Source of the DNA: Notolepis coatsorum
Taxonomy: Eukaryota; Chordata; Actinopteri; Aulopiformes; Paralepididae
Direction: 5' to 3'
Assembly (NCBI GenBank): GCA_963971535.1
Contig: OZ020589.1
Span: 51,814,930 to 51,878,929 of the forward strand
Length of the DNA stretch: 64,000 nucleotides
A program made the position numbers and the translations under genes. Positions 23,222-36,829 of this stretch are shown here, piece by piece. Under the pieces are notes generated by a model. That model was not told where the DNA came from. It saw only the letters and a list, made by a program, of their open reading frames with translations, and searched no databases. The first letter of the stretch is position 1. Each line of letters begins with the position of its first letter.

Positions 23222-24485
23222 TTAATCTTAATCTTAACCTTCCCTTCCATTCCTTTCCCTTCCCTTCCCTTCCCTTCCCTTCCCTTCCCTTCCCTTCCCT
23301 TCCCTTCCCTTCCCTTCCCTTCCCTTCCCTTCCCTTCCCTTCCCTTCCCTTCTCTTCTCTTCTCGTCTCTTCTCTTCTCTTCTCTTCTCTTCTCTTCTCT
23401 TCTCTTCTCTTCTCTTCTCTTCTCTTCTCTTCTCTTCTCTTCTCTTCTCTTCTCTTCTCTTCTCTTCTCTTCTCTTCTCTTCTCTTCTCTTCCCTTCTCT
23501 TCTCTTCTCTTCTCTTCTCTTCTCTTCTCTTCACTTCTTTTATCTCATCTTCCCTTCCATTTTCTTCTCTTCCATTTTCTTCTCTTCTCTTCTCTTCTCT
23601 TCTCTTCTCTTCTCTTCTCTTCTCTTCTCTTCTCTTCTCTTCTCTTCTCTTCTCTTTTCTTCTCAATTCTTCTCTTCTCTTTTCTTCTCACCTCTTCTCT
23701 TCTCTTTTCTTCTCACCTCTTCTCTTTTCTTCTCACCTCCTCTCTTCTCATCTCCTCTCATCTCTTCGCTTCTCTTATTTTCACTTCTCTTCACTTCTCT
23801 TCTCTTCTTTTCTCTTCACTTCTCTCCACTTCACTTATCTTCTCCTCTCTTCTTCTCACCTCTTCTCTTCACTTCTCTTCTCTCCTCTTCCCTTCTATTC
23901 TCTTCTCTTCTCTTCACAGATCTTCTCTTTTCTTCTCACCTCCTCTCTTCTCTTATCTTCTCTTATCTTCTCTTCAATTCTCTTCACTTCACTTCTCTTC
24001 ACGTATCTTCTCTTCTCTTCATTTCTTTTCTCTTCTATTCTCTTCTCTTCTATTCTCTTCACTTCTCTTCTCTTCTCTTCTCCCTTCTCTTCTGTTTTCT
24101 TCTCACCTCTTCTCTTCACTTATCTTCTCTTCTCTTCACGTATTTTCTCTTTTCTTCTCACCTCCTCTCTTCTATTCTCTTCTCTTCAATTCTCTTCACT
24201 TCACTTCACTTCTCTTCTCTTCACTTCTTCTCTTCTCCCCTTTTCTCTTCTCCTCTCTTCTCTTCTCACCTCTTCTCTTCACTTCTCTTCTATCCTCTTC
24301 CCTTCTCTTCTCTTCACGTACCTTCTCTTTTTTTTCTCACCTCCTCTCTTCTCTTCTCTTCTCTTCTCTTCAATTCTCTTCACTTCTATTCTCTTCACTT
24401 CTTCTCTTCTCTTCACTTATTTTATCTTTTATTCTCTTCACTTCTCTTCTCTTCTCTTCTCTTGTCTTGTCTTCTTTTATCTTCT
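23222..24485. repeat. 1.26-kb pyrimidine tract of (TTCCC)n and (TTCTC)n pentamers
   Basis: This begins with pure TTCCC, changes to TTCTC at about 23350, then degenerates into mixed TTCTC, TTCAC, TTCTA and TTTTC units. Nearly all bases of the plus strand are C or T with occasional A. The long purine-strand reading frames in it are artefacts of the repeat. Confidence 0.97.
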
Positions 24486-24718
24486 GTTATTTTATTTTAT
24501 GGATAAGCATGTCATGGATAATGAACACACACACACTTCAAGTCAGTCTTTGACAAGAACACAATATTGTTCTGGTTTACTCTCATTCACATAATTCCAC
24601 GTGTTTTCCTTTACTGATGGGAACTTTCCACATACACAAAGCACAAAACAGAACGGTTACCAAAGAGATAGACAACCATCGATTCTCGGTTTCTGTATTA
24701 GCATAGTTACATGTGGTT
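24486..24718. other. Unassigned sequence
   Basis: A short stretch between the pyrimidine tract and the DIRS-like element. Nothing was recognised. Confidence 0.4.
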
Positions 24719-24738
24719 CTGTTCCACACCTAGCTCAC

Positions 24739-24900
24739 GCTCAGCGTTCATTGCATATATCTCGCTTCAGCATATATACACTGAATAATTTCACAATGTA
24801 CCTTTAAATGCCAGCATTCATCTGGCCACACCCCCATCCGCTTACCTATATAAGCAGGGGTGGTGCCACACACTCATCTCCTTCTCAAATTTCATCACAA
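24739..24900. repeat. Left inverted terminal repeat of DIRS-like copy D
   Basis: About 160 bp, matching 29762-29937 in reverse complement with very few differences (one is an extra AACAA-like indel near CTTCTCAAATTT). Confidence 0.9.
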
Positions 24901-27900
24901 GCAACGTGTTGCTCATATGCCCACTTGACGTGGAGAAAAATATTGTTTACAAGGAGAGGAAGAACAAGGAGATACGTTGACATCATATCTTTATTTTCTC
25001 TCTCACTATTTTCGAGAAAATACGGCAATGTTGTCTTCGTCACTGGAGTGTCTGGAAGATGGTGATCATTCTAAAAACCCTCCACCGGTTTTCGTATTGG
25101 GAGCACGCCGCTGCATGCTTCTCAACTGCAGTTCCTTGCTGTGTTTGTTGGGGTGAAACCTTTCAGGCCACAGCTGAACTGTAAGACGTGCCGCTGTTGT
25201 GAGGAGCGGTGGGTTTCAGGTTGGGTGAGTACTGTCGCTGGCAGGCTTCACTTGTCTGTTAGTGCTATGGGGGCTACTTGACAATGTTTATGAAAACCGG
25301 CCCCAGGCTAGGGTCCTTCGTTCAGCCACCTAGGCGACAGAAGACCTTGGTCTGAAGACCATTGTAGTTTTAACTAGTGGGCCGCGACCATTAACACTGG
25401 TGATCCCTGTGTTTTCTGGACGAGTGGGTATCTCCCTGTCACCGTGTAGCCCCTTCTTTCATATCCAAATGAGAGTATTCCTTCACGAGGAGATATGTGC
25501 ATGGATGTTCGTTAGCGGAAGATCCATGTTCAAGTCAGCTACACAGGCCAGTTTGGTATTGTGCTGATTCCGTCGGGTGTTGGTAAAATCACCGTTGTAA
25601 AGCTGTGTTGACATCTTGTTTCTCTTTTCTCTTAAAAAGTGAGGAGGGTTTCAGAACGACGGCCTGTCTGGGTGAGTGTTATATCATTGTGTACAAATTC
25701 AGGTGATAGCTGCTTAGCTTACTGTTAGCCAGTCAGCTGTTAGCTGCGGCGCTAGCTGTTGTGATCACTAGGAAACGTTAGCTTGCTGCTATCGGACAGG
25801 GCCAGCGCGAGGTAGCTTCGGTTACTCGCGCGCCGCCGTGAGCTCCCCTCTGGTCGCGTGCGCCGTTCGCTCGGCGTCTCGCGAGCAGGGGTAATAGCGA
25901 CCGACGGTTGGAGCGGCCGTTAGCTTAATGCTACTCTGTTGAACATGCTTTGATTATAACATGTTTTACACTCTTGACTACGACGTCGTCTTTGACAGGG
26001 GATGTTCGTCGACCCTGCCCTGAGCCAGGACGGCAAGGTTTGCGTCAACAAAGGGACTGTTGCGACGGGTAGAGCGGCGACGCTGCCCGGATCGAACAAC
26101 ACAGGACGGCTGTGTTTCTACGGTGTCTTGTGACTGCACTTCGCTGATCTACGTTCCGGGTAGGACAAGGTTTGACCAGACCTTATAACACGTCTTCTGG
26201 TTTTACTTTTCTAAATGTTTTGTGAATGACGATGTTTTCCCAAAACGTGTGTTGCTGCAATGCATTTAGGATACGACGCGAGTTATGTGTGAACTGTCTT
26301 TGTCACTGGCAGTTAGCTTCTCCATGCAAATCGGGTTGTTACAGATGTGAAAATGATCTGTTGTTGTGTGAGGAACATCATGTGTGTTTATATGTACCGT
26401 GTACTCACAACTAAGGTAACTAACCTATGAAGCTATGCTTAGTGACAAGTGAGTAAAAAAATGTTCTTTTCTCAGCCTGTGATGACAATGATCAGTGTGT
26501 TCACATATTAACAGGGTTTCCTGTTTTAACTGGCCGTATTAAGGGTAAAATAATAGGATTGTGTTTCCCCCCGGTTCCCTGGGGACTTTTTCATCCTCCT
26601 ATCAGACATGTTGTTGCACTATATTGTGTCTTTTGTGTGGTAGGGATGCGATGTAACCCTTAGCTTGATTGCTGAGGTTGTGCTAAAACTGCTGGAGAAA
26701 CTTTATTTTCCTAAAAGAAAAGATTGTTTGGTCGCTGTCGTGTGTGCTTAGCAAGGCCTGTGGCCGATACTAATCGAGAATTATGTATTCTCTCATTATG
26801 AAAAACGGCGTTCCTCTGTAGAGTGTTTTTGCCATTTTTTGTAGGTGATGATGGGTTGTGTGTGTCATGTGACCTACAACTGGGTTGGACTGGCCACAGA
26901 AGCAAATGTGTATGTTGGACCGGGGCTCTTAGAGCCCTCTCTATTCTGTGTTTTTTCCTTAGTAAAAATCAGATAGCAGGTTAGCTCATGCGCTGTGTGG
27001 AGCTGTCAAACGCTTCATAGAGCTGACTATGACTGTGTCATATTCTCTTTTTGTCATTACATCGTATCATGGGTGTGGGGTTGTTTCTGTCGGTCAGGGG
27101 TACACCCCCTGTCCTTCAAGGTTCCCGTCACGTTGCGGTTCGGCACGTTACGGGGGGGGGTTTCCTGGTACCACGGCCTGGAATATTGGGCGTGTGCACC
27201 GCAGAAATTCCCCCGCCATGGAGTACGTCACCGTGCGCGTCTCTGTTGGTAGGACTTCCGTGTGCTGTTCAGGTCCATGTGATGGATCTGTTTCAGGGGG
27301 GTGGTCAGGGCTCCTCCTCACCAAGCGCCTATTCGGGCCTTCTGTGAGTTCGGACTCCTCCTTCCATGTGAGGGAGCCTCCATCAGAGTACAGAGCCTTC
27401 CTCCTCAGATTGTCAAAGTGAGTGGACCCTCTAGAAGGTGTCCTATTCTATTGTATATGTATTCGATTCAATTCGATTATTGAGTGTGTATGGGTTCAGT
27501 GCCTCTTCCCCGGAGAGCCCTAAAACCAATTTTTTACATGGCTCAAGGTGCAATATATTCTTTTCAATCTGTACAGCTCGCGTGGGAAGTCTCTCTGGGG
27601 ATCCCCGTCTCCTTCCTATGGGAGGGTGGTGGGATGTAAAAATGTGAACGATTTTTACCCCCGGCTGTGTAGACTGGGATACATACTGTTGATGCTTCCT
27701 TCTTTTCTATTCAAAGAGTGTTGGAGTTAGGAAGTGTCACACCCCTCTTGTCGTTCCCCTGGGCGCCTTGGGGATTCAATGACAGGTCTAAATAGCCTGT
27801 TCATTGATGGGGGTGTGTCCCGACGCACGTATAGTGCTAGCTCGCTGTAAACAGGCGACTGACTGGCACGCCTTGGTTGCTTGTGGTTAAAACAGCGTTT

Positions 27901-28357
27901 TTATAAAGCAACTGAGATGGGGGTTTTTCCTCTTCCGACGACCACATTCCACGACCTGGGTTGGTTATCGACGGATTCTCGTTCATGTCTGGGGGATGAT
28001 GACGGAATGGATCTGAACATATCTAGAGGGGTCTCACGCCCTTGGGGTGGGCCACCAGGCGCGGTTCGCCCGAACGTCTGGGTGGCGCCTTCTTTTCATG
28101 TTAAGATCGACACGCATATCTGCCCTTTCTCCTGGAGTAGGCATGTCGGCGTGGTTAGGGCACGGGACTGGTTCTGGTCACGCTGGTCCGGATCAGTTGA
28201 ACCCGTTGTCCGCCGGGGATGCAGATCTGCTGTTCTGGTACCCTGAGGGACTTGGGCTTTTTTTAGGGGGAAAAATGCCGGGTCGGTCCGGGTGTCACAG
28301 GGTTAAGCGCTATGGAGACCCTGGTTGGGTACGTTTTTACTCAGCACTGTCGTAATG

Positions 28358-28477
28358 GCTTACGGCCATGCCAACCTGTACACGCTCGATCTCGTCGGAT
28401 CTCGGCCGCTACACAGGTTGGTCCTGGTTAGTACTTGGTTGGGAGACCGCCTGGGAATACCAAGTACGGTGTGCTTA
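28358..28477 (+). rRNA. 5S rRNA-like sequence, diverged
   Basis: 120 bases aligned end to end with vertebrate 5S rRNA as I know it. They include GCTTACGGCCAT, GATCTCGTCGGATCTCGG, CCTGGTTAGTACTTGG and GGGAGACCGCCTGGGAATACC. It differs from ordinary 5S at many sites, yet helices stay paired. CCAACCTG (28371-28378) is the exact complement of CAGGTTGG (28414-28421), and GTACTTGGT (28431-28439) is the exact complement of ACCAAGTAC (28459-28467). The box C control region is kept; box A is altered. A T5 run follows at about 28494. It lies alone inside the DIRS-like element. It could be a pseudogene, the head of a 5S-derived SINE or a 5S-related RNA. Confidence 0.72.
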
Positions 28478-29629
28478 GGGGCTGGTTCTCCATTCTTTTT
28501 CGCTCCTCTCTCACGCATGGCGAAGAGGGGCCTGTTGGGGTGGTCTTTGGCCTCCTCTGGTGACCCTGTGCTTCCCGTATCGCCAGGCCCGGTCCGAGGT
28601 AATGTTTCGTCGACCCGTAGGCCTGGGTTAACCCTTTTTTGAAAACTGAAACACTTTTACTGCGGTATAGCCGGTGTATACCCGCAGGTGTGTTTTGGAG
28701 TTTTTTCTTGAGGGGTTATAGGAACAACCACGGCATTGGGTAACGCCAAGGTGGTTGATTCCCTGGTGTGTTGGAGCAGTGTCAACTCTCGGGTTCACCG
28801 GTTGAGGGTGCCCCTGCACGTTCATGACATCTGCCAATCGTGTCAGCCTTCTCTGCCTCAACCCCTCTGGGTGGGGGTTTTTAAATGGAGGCTTGGTCAT
28901 GCAACGCCGCCAGCTTCCGCTCCTTCCGCCGGGGCGGCTGTGTTCAGCTGTCCCCTCTGGCGCCTGTCTCGTCCGCAGTCTCCAGGCTAGGGTTAATAGC
29001 CTGTTGCCTGGTTTTTCCCCGGTGCGCTGCCTGCTTCCGTTGGTTAACCTTTTTTGTGTGCTTACGGCCATGCTGACTGCCTGTTGCAGGGTCAGTGTGC
29101 CAGGCGGTGTACTATTGGGGGGACAGGGCCCGCTCGGCTGAGGGGCTTTTGTCCGAATACGCTGGCGATGTGGGGGGCGCGGCACTACGTGCCCACCTGG
29201 TGAGGTCTTGATGCTGGCATCATGGACTTCTCCGGGCCCCCATTCCAGGGAGTCCAGTCCTTTTGGTGGGTCTGGGTCTTCCTTCGCGCTCCGCTGCTAC
29301 GGCCTTGCCACGGGGTTGGGTTTGCCCTTGACCCCGTGATTCTGGGGGCAGTAACGAGGTTGTTTCCCTCCGTTCGTTCCCGGGTGGCATGCGGGTTGTG
29401 CGTGTGTGTAGTCGTGGGGTCAAGCCACGGTCTGCTCACCCTGTGCGTTGAGTTGCTTGAGTGCCTCTTCGCACGGTCGGGTCCGTCGCCCTCCCGTGAA
29501 GCCACCAATAGGGGGGGTGCCCTCCATTAGGGTGGGTCGGGGGGGCTCGGCCCTCCCTGGTCTGATGGTTGTGGGGGGCCTCAGCAGGGTACATTTGTCG
29601 AGCTTCTAGCTCCCGCTCAGCTCCTATTA

Positions 29630-29720
29630 TGCAATGAACGCTGAGCGTGAGCTAGGTGTGGAACCGAACGTTAGGTTATGACTATAACCAAGTTCTGTTA
29701 ACACTTAGTGAACGCTCAGC
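29630..29720. repeat. Internal complementary region of DIRS-like copy D
   Basis: TGCAATGAACGCTGAGCGTG to GGTGTGGAAC is the complement of the left end. ACGTTAGGTTATGACTATAA to AACGCTCAGC is the complement of the right end. The two pieces are joined at the GTT position. Confidence 0.82.
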
Positions 29721-29761
29721 GGTTAGACGACGCTGCAGGCCCTTGATTTTTCATTCATTCA

Positions 29762-29983
29762 TTGTGATGAAATTTGTTGGGAAGGAGATGAGTGTGTGGC
29801 ACCACCCCTGCTTATATAGGTAAGCGGATGGGGGTGTGGCCAGATGAATGCTGGCATTTAAAGGTACATTGTGAAATTATTCAGTGTATATATGCTGAAG
29901 CGAGATATATGCAATGAACGCTGAGCGTTCACTAAGTGTTAACAGAACTTGGTTATAGTCATAACCTAACGTTAACCTTTGTA
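29762..29983. repeat. Right inverted terminal repeat and right end of DIRS-like copy D
   Basis: 29762-29937 is the inverted repeat. 29938-29983 is the end-specific extension, finishing in AACGTT and followed outside by AACCTTT. Confidence 0.85.
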
Positions 29984-30124
29984 GGGCAGAGAAGCGCTTT
30001 GTTTGTAGGGCAGAGAATTACAGAGACATCCGGGGAATAATATTGTTGGCAGGAGTTCTGCTATTGATGCATATCAGATGTCTTTTGGCACTGGCCTGAT
30101 AACCCCCATGGTTAATCCACTGCC

Positions 30125-32263
30125 GTTTGGACAGAGGCCAAACGGCGCTACAGGGACAAAATTGAACTCCAGTTTGAACAAGCTGACTCTAGAGCTATGT
30201 GGAAGGGGCTCAAAACGATGACAGACTACAAAGGCGCCTCCCTCAAACTGAACAGTGACATCTCCTTAGCAAATGACCTCAATACCTTCTATGCAAGGTT
30301 TGATGCTGGTAATAACAACACCACCCCACAAGCCACGGCAATGGGGGGGGGGGGGGGGGTCTGCTGCTGATGGAGACTCAGTGTTCAGGGTAACAGAGCA
30401 TGAGGTGAGGCGGACCTTCAAAAAAGTGAATATCAGGAAGGCAGCAGGTCCGGACGGCATCCCCGGCCGCGTCCTAAAAGTCTGTGCCGACCAACTAGCC
30501 CCGGTATTCACTGACATATTTAACCTGTCCTTAGAACAGGCTGTCATCCCCACCTGCCTGAAGAAGTCCACTATTATCCCTGTACCCAAAAAATCCAAGC
30601 CTGCTTGCCTCAACGACTACCGCCCTGTAGCTCTCACCTCCATAGCCATGAAGTGCTTTGAGAAGCTAGTAAAGGGCTACATCTGCTCCTCCCTCCCCAT
30701 CAACATGGACCCCCTGCAATTTGCATACCGCCCCAACAGGTCCACGGAGGATGCCATAGCCCATGTGCTGCACACAGCAGCATCACACCTGGACAAGAGG
30801 CAGGGGAACTATGTGAGAATGCTATTCATCGACTACAGCTCGGCATTCAATACCATAGTCCCCTCCATACTCATAGCCAAGCTCAGGGACCTGGGCTTGA
30901 ACTATGACCTCTGCCAGTGGGTCTTGGACTTCCTGACTGGCAGACCCCAGGTGGTGAGAGCAGGCAACTGCACCTCCTCATCCATCACCCTCAACATAGG
31001 GGCCCCCCAGGGCTGTGTTCTGAGTCCCCTCCTCTACTCCCTGTACACACACGACTGTGTGGCTCAGCGGAGTAGCAATACAATCATCAAATTTGCTGAC
31101 GACACAGTGGTGGTGGGCCTGATCTCTGCCAACGACGAGAGGGCCTACCTGGAAGAGGTCAAGGTCCTGGCGGGATGGTGCCAGGAAAACAGCCTCTCCC
31201 TGAACGTCAGCAAAACAAAGGAGATGATTGTGGACTTCAGGAGGTCGGGGGTCAAGGAATACAGCCCCCTCAGCATCGACGGGGCACCGGTTGAGAGAGT
31301 CAACAGCTTTAAGTACCTCGGAGCCTACATATCCGAGGACTTGACATGGACCACACACATTGACAGTGTTGTGAAGAAGGCACGACAACGCCTCTACTTC
31401 CTCAGGCGCCTAAGGAAGTTCCAAGTCAGTCAGAAGATCCTTAAGAACTTCTACTCATGTACAATAGAGAGCATCTTGACTGGCAACATCACCTCCTGGT
31501 TTGGGAATAGCACTGCACAAGACCGAAGCAGACTACAAAGAGTGACACGTTCAGCCGAACGCACAATTGGAGGGGGGCTCCCCACCCTCCAGAACATTTA
31601 CAACAAGCGTTGCAAGGGCAAGGCTAAGAGAATCATTAAAGACTCCAGTCACCCGAACAACTGCCTCTTTGAACTGCTGCGGTCAGGCAAGCGATACCGG
31701 AGTCTCAAGGCGAGCACAGAAAGACTCAGAAGAAGCTTCTATCCCCAGGCCATCAGACTGTTAAACGAACAATGAACACTACACAACAACAACCACCAAA
31801 CGCACATAGCACACACATCCACACGCACACACTCACTTTAAACAGACACACTGTAGCACCCATTCTAACACACTTTATAGCACACACCCACTTTAAACAA
31901 ACACACTGTAGCACCCACTCCCCACACTTTATATTTATTGATGAAGGATTGCACTACAACTCGTACACCTTACTGTAAATTGTACCTAAATTGTACCTCA
32001 TCCCATTTCTGCTTTGCACTATATAGTACTGTACATTAGTACACTGCATAGTATTGTATATTATATGGTAACTCAGAACATTGTACATATGTCTATACCG
32101 AACAATGTGACCTCATTTTCTTCCTCTAAATTACATGCTATACTATGTTATTTGATACTATCTTGTCTAGCACAGTCTCTGGAGCGTAACAGTAAGAAGC
32201 ATTTTGTATGAAAGTATTCTGTACTTCTGTATGACAACTATTAAAGAAACTTGAACTTGAACT
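30125..32263 (+). mobile_element. L2-like LINE, 5'-truncated
   Basis: It contains the reverse transcriptase region, a 3' untranslated region with short CACACTGTAGCACCCA duplications, and a 3' end made of repeated CTTGAA at 32245-32263. No endonuclease domain precedes the RT, as expected for a copy truncated at its 5' end. The insertion point is close to the right end of the DIRS-like element. Confidence 0.85.
30130..31774 (+). pseudogene. L2-like reverse transcriptase, 500-codon open frame after one frameshift
   Basis: The protein makes cDNA from LINE RNA at the target site. Residues before the RT (WTEAKRRYRDKIELQFEQ, about 30128-30180) are in one frame. A run of 17 G at 30343-30359 shifts into the frame that stays open to 31774. 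That frame shows [77 protein letters not shown] and catalytic [13 protein letters not shown] (about residue 273). It continues with [11 protein letters not shown] and [14 protein letters not shown] and ends NEQ-stop. All core RT motifs are intact, but it lacks an endonuclease and an own start codon, so it is unlikely to be active. It is related to the fragment at 9001-9578. Confidence 0.88.
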
Positions 32264-32362
32264 CTCCTCTCCTCCTCTCCTCTCCTCCTCTCCTCTCCTC
32301 TCCTCTCCTCTCCTCTCCTCTCCTCTCCTCTCCTCTCCTCTCTTCTCTTCTCTTCTCTTCTC
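32264..32362. repeat. (CTCCT)n array
   Basis: About 100 bp of CCTCT units passing into CTTCT, directly joined to the LINE tail. Confidence 0.95.
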
Positions 32363-33403
32363 CTCTCCACTGCATTGGCTATATATTTCAGCCAATAAAC
32401 CAACATTAGTTGTTATTGTGCCTTTGTGGCTTGGCTTACAGTGTTTTCTCTGTAATACATGGATACATAGATTGCCTGCACTTTGTTTACCCAATAATAA
32501 ACTGTCTAGGCAAATACAAATGCTCGCTGCAGGCTAAGCTAATCCCATGATTGAGCTGATTGCCTGTGGGGGTATACACCATAGCTTCCATGGGTCTTTG
32601 CATCCGTTGCCCAGTTCCATAATTGAAAGTGGCTGCATATTAACAGTAACAGTTACTATCTTACCACATCTTATGATGGAGTGAACTACATTTTCATTAT
32701 AATTTATTTGTGTAACTTGCACTCCTTTAATTAAATGATCTCAAACACACATTTTCCTTTTGCTCATACACAGGCCTACTGTTTATCTTTAAAGCATGAC
32801 TGTAGTAATAGTTTGCTCCTCGATATCGATCTCTAGAAGTCTCACCTGGCCAGGTTGATTTCCTCTTCTTGCTCAGGGAGTGGTATTTTCCATGGAGACA
32901 AACAGAGGTAATCTGCTTCCTGAGCACCTCACTGCCCTCTCTGATTCAGAACATGCCTCCCACCCAGGTCAGACATTTTGGCTCTGAAACTGCCAGGATG
33001 GAGATGAATTCCCTCTCCAGTTGCACTGATTGGGTAGATTACTAGTGGCAGATAGGAGGAAATTGGTTATATTGCAGGGTGGTTGTGCAATTTCTAATAT
33101 TCAGTATTTGACAGGTTGATCAGGTGTTAATGGTAAGATCTGAAATTGCCAATTTATTGCAATCTGTGTTTTCAACCCAAAGGAGCACTGGTAGCCAAAA
33201 GACAGGCCATGGTCCCAGGTTTCTAAAAGTCAACAGCTTGCGCAGTAATGAAAATGTCCTCTAGAGCTGTTGTACTTTATCTTTGTCATCTAGAACATTT
33301 GCCGCATGATAAACAGCTGTGGCACGTTGAAAAATCAACAATACCCTCAAGTTGTCCCAATGTAGTACATCAACAGTGATACATGTGATTTTTCTTTGTC
33401 TGG

Positions 33404-33496
<93 letters not shown>

Positions 33497-34054
33497 TGGG
33501 TCTCTCACCTCCGCTCCGCTTGGCTGTCAGATGGAGGCTGTTATGGGAAGGTAGATGGAGAATCTCTTGGCTGGAGGGAAGGAGGAGTGGAAGATTGACA
33601 TGAGAGAGAGGAGGGAGGAGGGAAGGGAGCAGGTGATGCTAACGCTGCCAGACACCCGGTGAAAGCTGTCTGTGAAAGTTTGTATCTGCAAGACCACAGG
33701 GAGATTACTTTGTGTGCAAATTCACTGCTTCTTTTCTTAAGTTCCTATCGCTCCAGGAATCTTGACAGTAATTATTGACTTATGTGGCACGATTTTTACT
33801 TAACCTCTTCCACCCGAAATGACATCTGGTCAATATTTTTTAGACTGTTGTATAAAAGTTTCAAACATATTCAAGTATTAACATCATAAACATGTCACAA
33901 CAGCATGTAGAATGTATATTATCATCAATACGTTAGTTTAGCAATAGGTTAAAAGTGTCATTAGATAGATTTAACTTTTCGATTTGGGCAAGTCTATTCC
34001 GAGAGGGCGACCATTTTGGAAATTTTGAACCATGGGAATTGTAGTTTGTTTGCG
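32363..34054. other. Mostly unassigned sequence with a (GA)n array
   Basis: No gene was recognised. 33411-33494 is an 84-base pure GA array followed by purine-rich DNA to about 33630. Confidence 0.5.
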
Positions 34055-34244
34055 GCCATTTTGTAATAGACATCGCTAGCTGTCGATCGCGTATTTTTTT
34101 TCCATAGCCGCATTTTGCGGAGACGCTCTCTGATTGGCCACTGACATGTGCGCCCAATCGCGTGACGAGCTGTGTCTTTGCCCATTTCCGGGTCTAACAG
34201 CCTGCAAACTTCCTAACGCCTAGTTTATCACTGGTTAAGCTTAG

Positions 34245-35447
<1,203 letters not shown>

Positions 35448-35700
35448 AAGCTTAGGCGACTCTTTCGAAGTTGGTTAAGGTTAGAGTTTGGAATCAGGGC
35501 TGATGTTCTATTGCCCTGCTCTAAGACAAACTCTAACCTTAACCAACTTCGAAAGAGTGCCTAAGCTTAACCGGTGTAGAAACAGGCGACACACGATTGG
35601 GCGCACATGTCACATGAAGTGGCCAATCAGAGAGCGTCTCCGCAAAATGCGGCTACGAAAAAAAATAACGCCTGTCGATCAGCGTTGGAATTTTTCAAAA

Positions 35701-36829
35701 CGACACTTCCTGTAAATTTCTATGGGGTTCAAGGTTCAAAGTTCTGTATGGATTATTTCAATAACTGTTAATATTCGGGATCATTTTACCACAAAAGGTA
35801 AAGTTTTTGACAAATATTGAAACGCAGTTAGTTTATCCTCCCTATTGTTAGCATGTAGCAACAATTAGATCTGAAATTAGTTTATTAATTTCCTTCGATT
35901 TTTTGTACACATGATCTCAAGAAGGTACTGAACGAGATCAGTGGCAGTTTTTAATGTTTGGTCATTATTAGCATGGTGTTATTCACTGTCAAAGATGCAA
36001 AGAAAAATCATAATTCATATTCTCCTTTGTTTCATCACAATTTAAGCAAGCCTAGTAATAGACACACTATTTCTGACACTGTGAATACATTCCCTGAGGT
36101 CCATAGATGTCCCTAGATACCAAGAATATGCAAATGTACCTTGTAGAAGTGGAGCAATATTCCATTTACCTAGGTATATATTTTAGGCGGATTTTTTGAA
36201 AATATTCCACGGGTGGAACAGGTTAAAGGGGCAAGAAACATGAAACATCTATCTATCTATACATCTATCTAATAGCTATCTATCCATCCGTACTGTTTTG
36301 GTGTGATTCCCCTAGTTTTGGAGATATCTGCCATAGAGATTGTAGAAGCAGAAACCGACTTGTAGAATTTCTATTAGTTTTGGTATCGTATTTATGTTTG
36401 AACACTAGGGGGCACACCACCTCTATTATAAGTAACCTTGCTGATCAGTGTAATGCATGCACCTGATAAGGAGATACGTTTTCCTACCTGTTTCACTGTT
36501 TGGAACTGATCAATTGAGCAACTGACAACTGTTTAAGCATGACATCACGCGACGGAGTGTTATACTCATTAGATCACGCCTAGCGGTGGTTGTTAGGCCC
36601 GGCGTGCAGCGGAGGGTCATTAGACACCCCTAGGCGTGATCTAATTAGTATAACACACGACTTCAAGTGATGTAATGCTTTTATACAATGGCCGAATTCA
36701 CCCAACCTTATTGCTATACAATAATCACACAGTAATTGAAGCATAATGGAGATTTATTCACAAAACTGTCCACAGAAAAAGTAGGTCTAGAAGCAGAGGG
36801 AGTTGCTACAAAGCATGCCATCTAACAAC
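35701..36829. other. Unassigned sequence with a small palindromic element
   Basis: No gene was recognised. At 36557-36583 and 36630-36656 two 27-base arms (GTGTTATACTCATTAGATCA and on) are inverted copies with one mismatch around a 46-base loop, probably a foldback element. A short TCTA tract lies at 36250-36290. Confidence 0.5.

Larger units (their letters stand above)
24719..29983 (+). mobile_element. DIRS-like element with terminal repeats and internal complementary region (copy D), 5.27 kb
   Basis: Inverted terminal repeats of about 165-175 bp (24739-24900 and 29762-29937) share GCTCAGCGTTCATTGCATAT, GGCCACACCCCCATCC and TTCATCACAA. Just inside the right repeat, 29630-29720 is the reverse complement of the extreme right end (29930-29983) joined to the extreme left end (24719-24745). 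This is the internal complementary region of DIRS elements, the template for closing the circular DNA. The outer ends carry GTT. I could not find reverse transcriptase or recombinase motifs inside. The frames are short, so it appears non-autonomous or badly decayed. Orientation is inferred from the position of the complementary region. Confidence 0.78.

Noticed and set aside
27881-28642. Possible DIRS gag in the frame with PDQLNPLSAGDADLLFWYPEG
   Set aside because: A faint resemblance to DIRS gag text only. The frame is short and overlaps other frames, so I did not call it as a gene.
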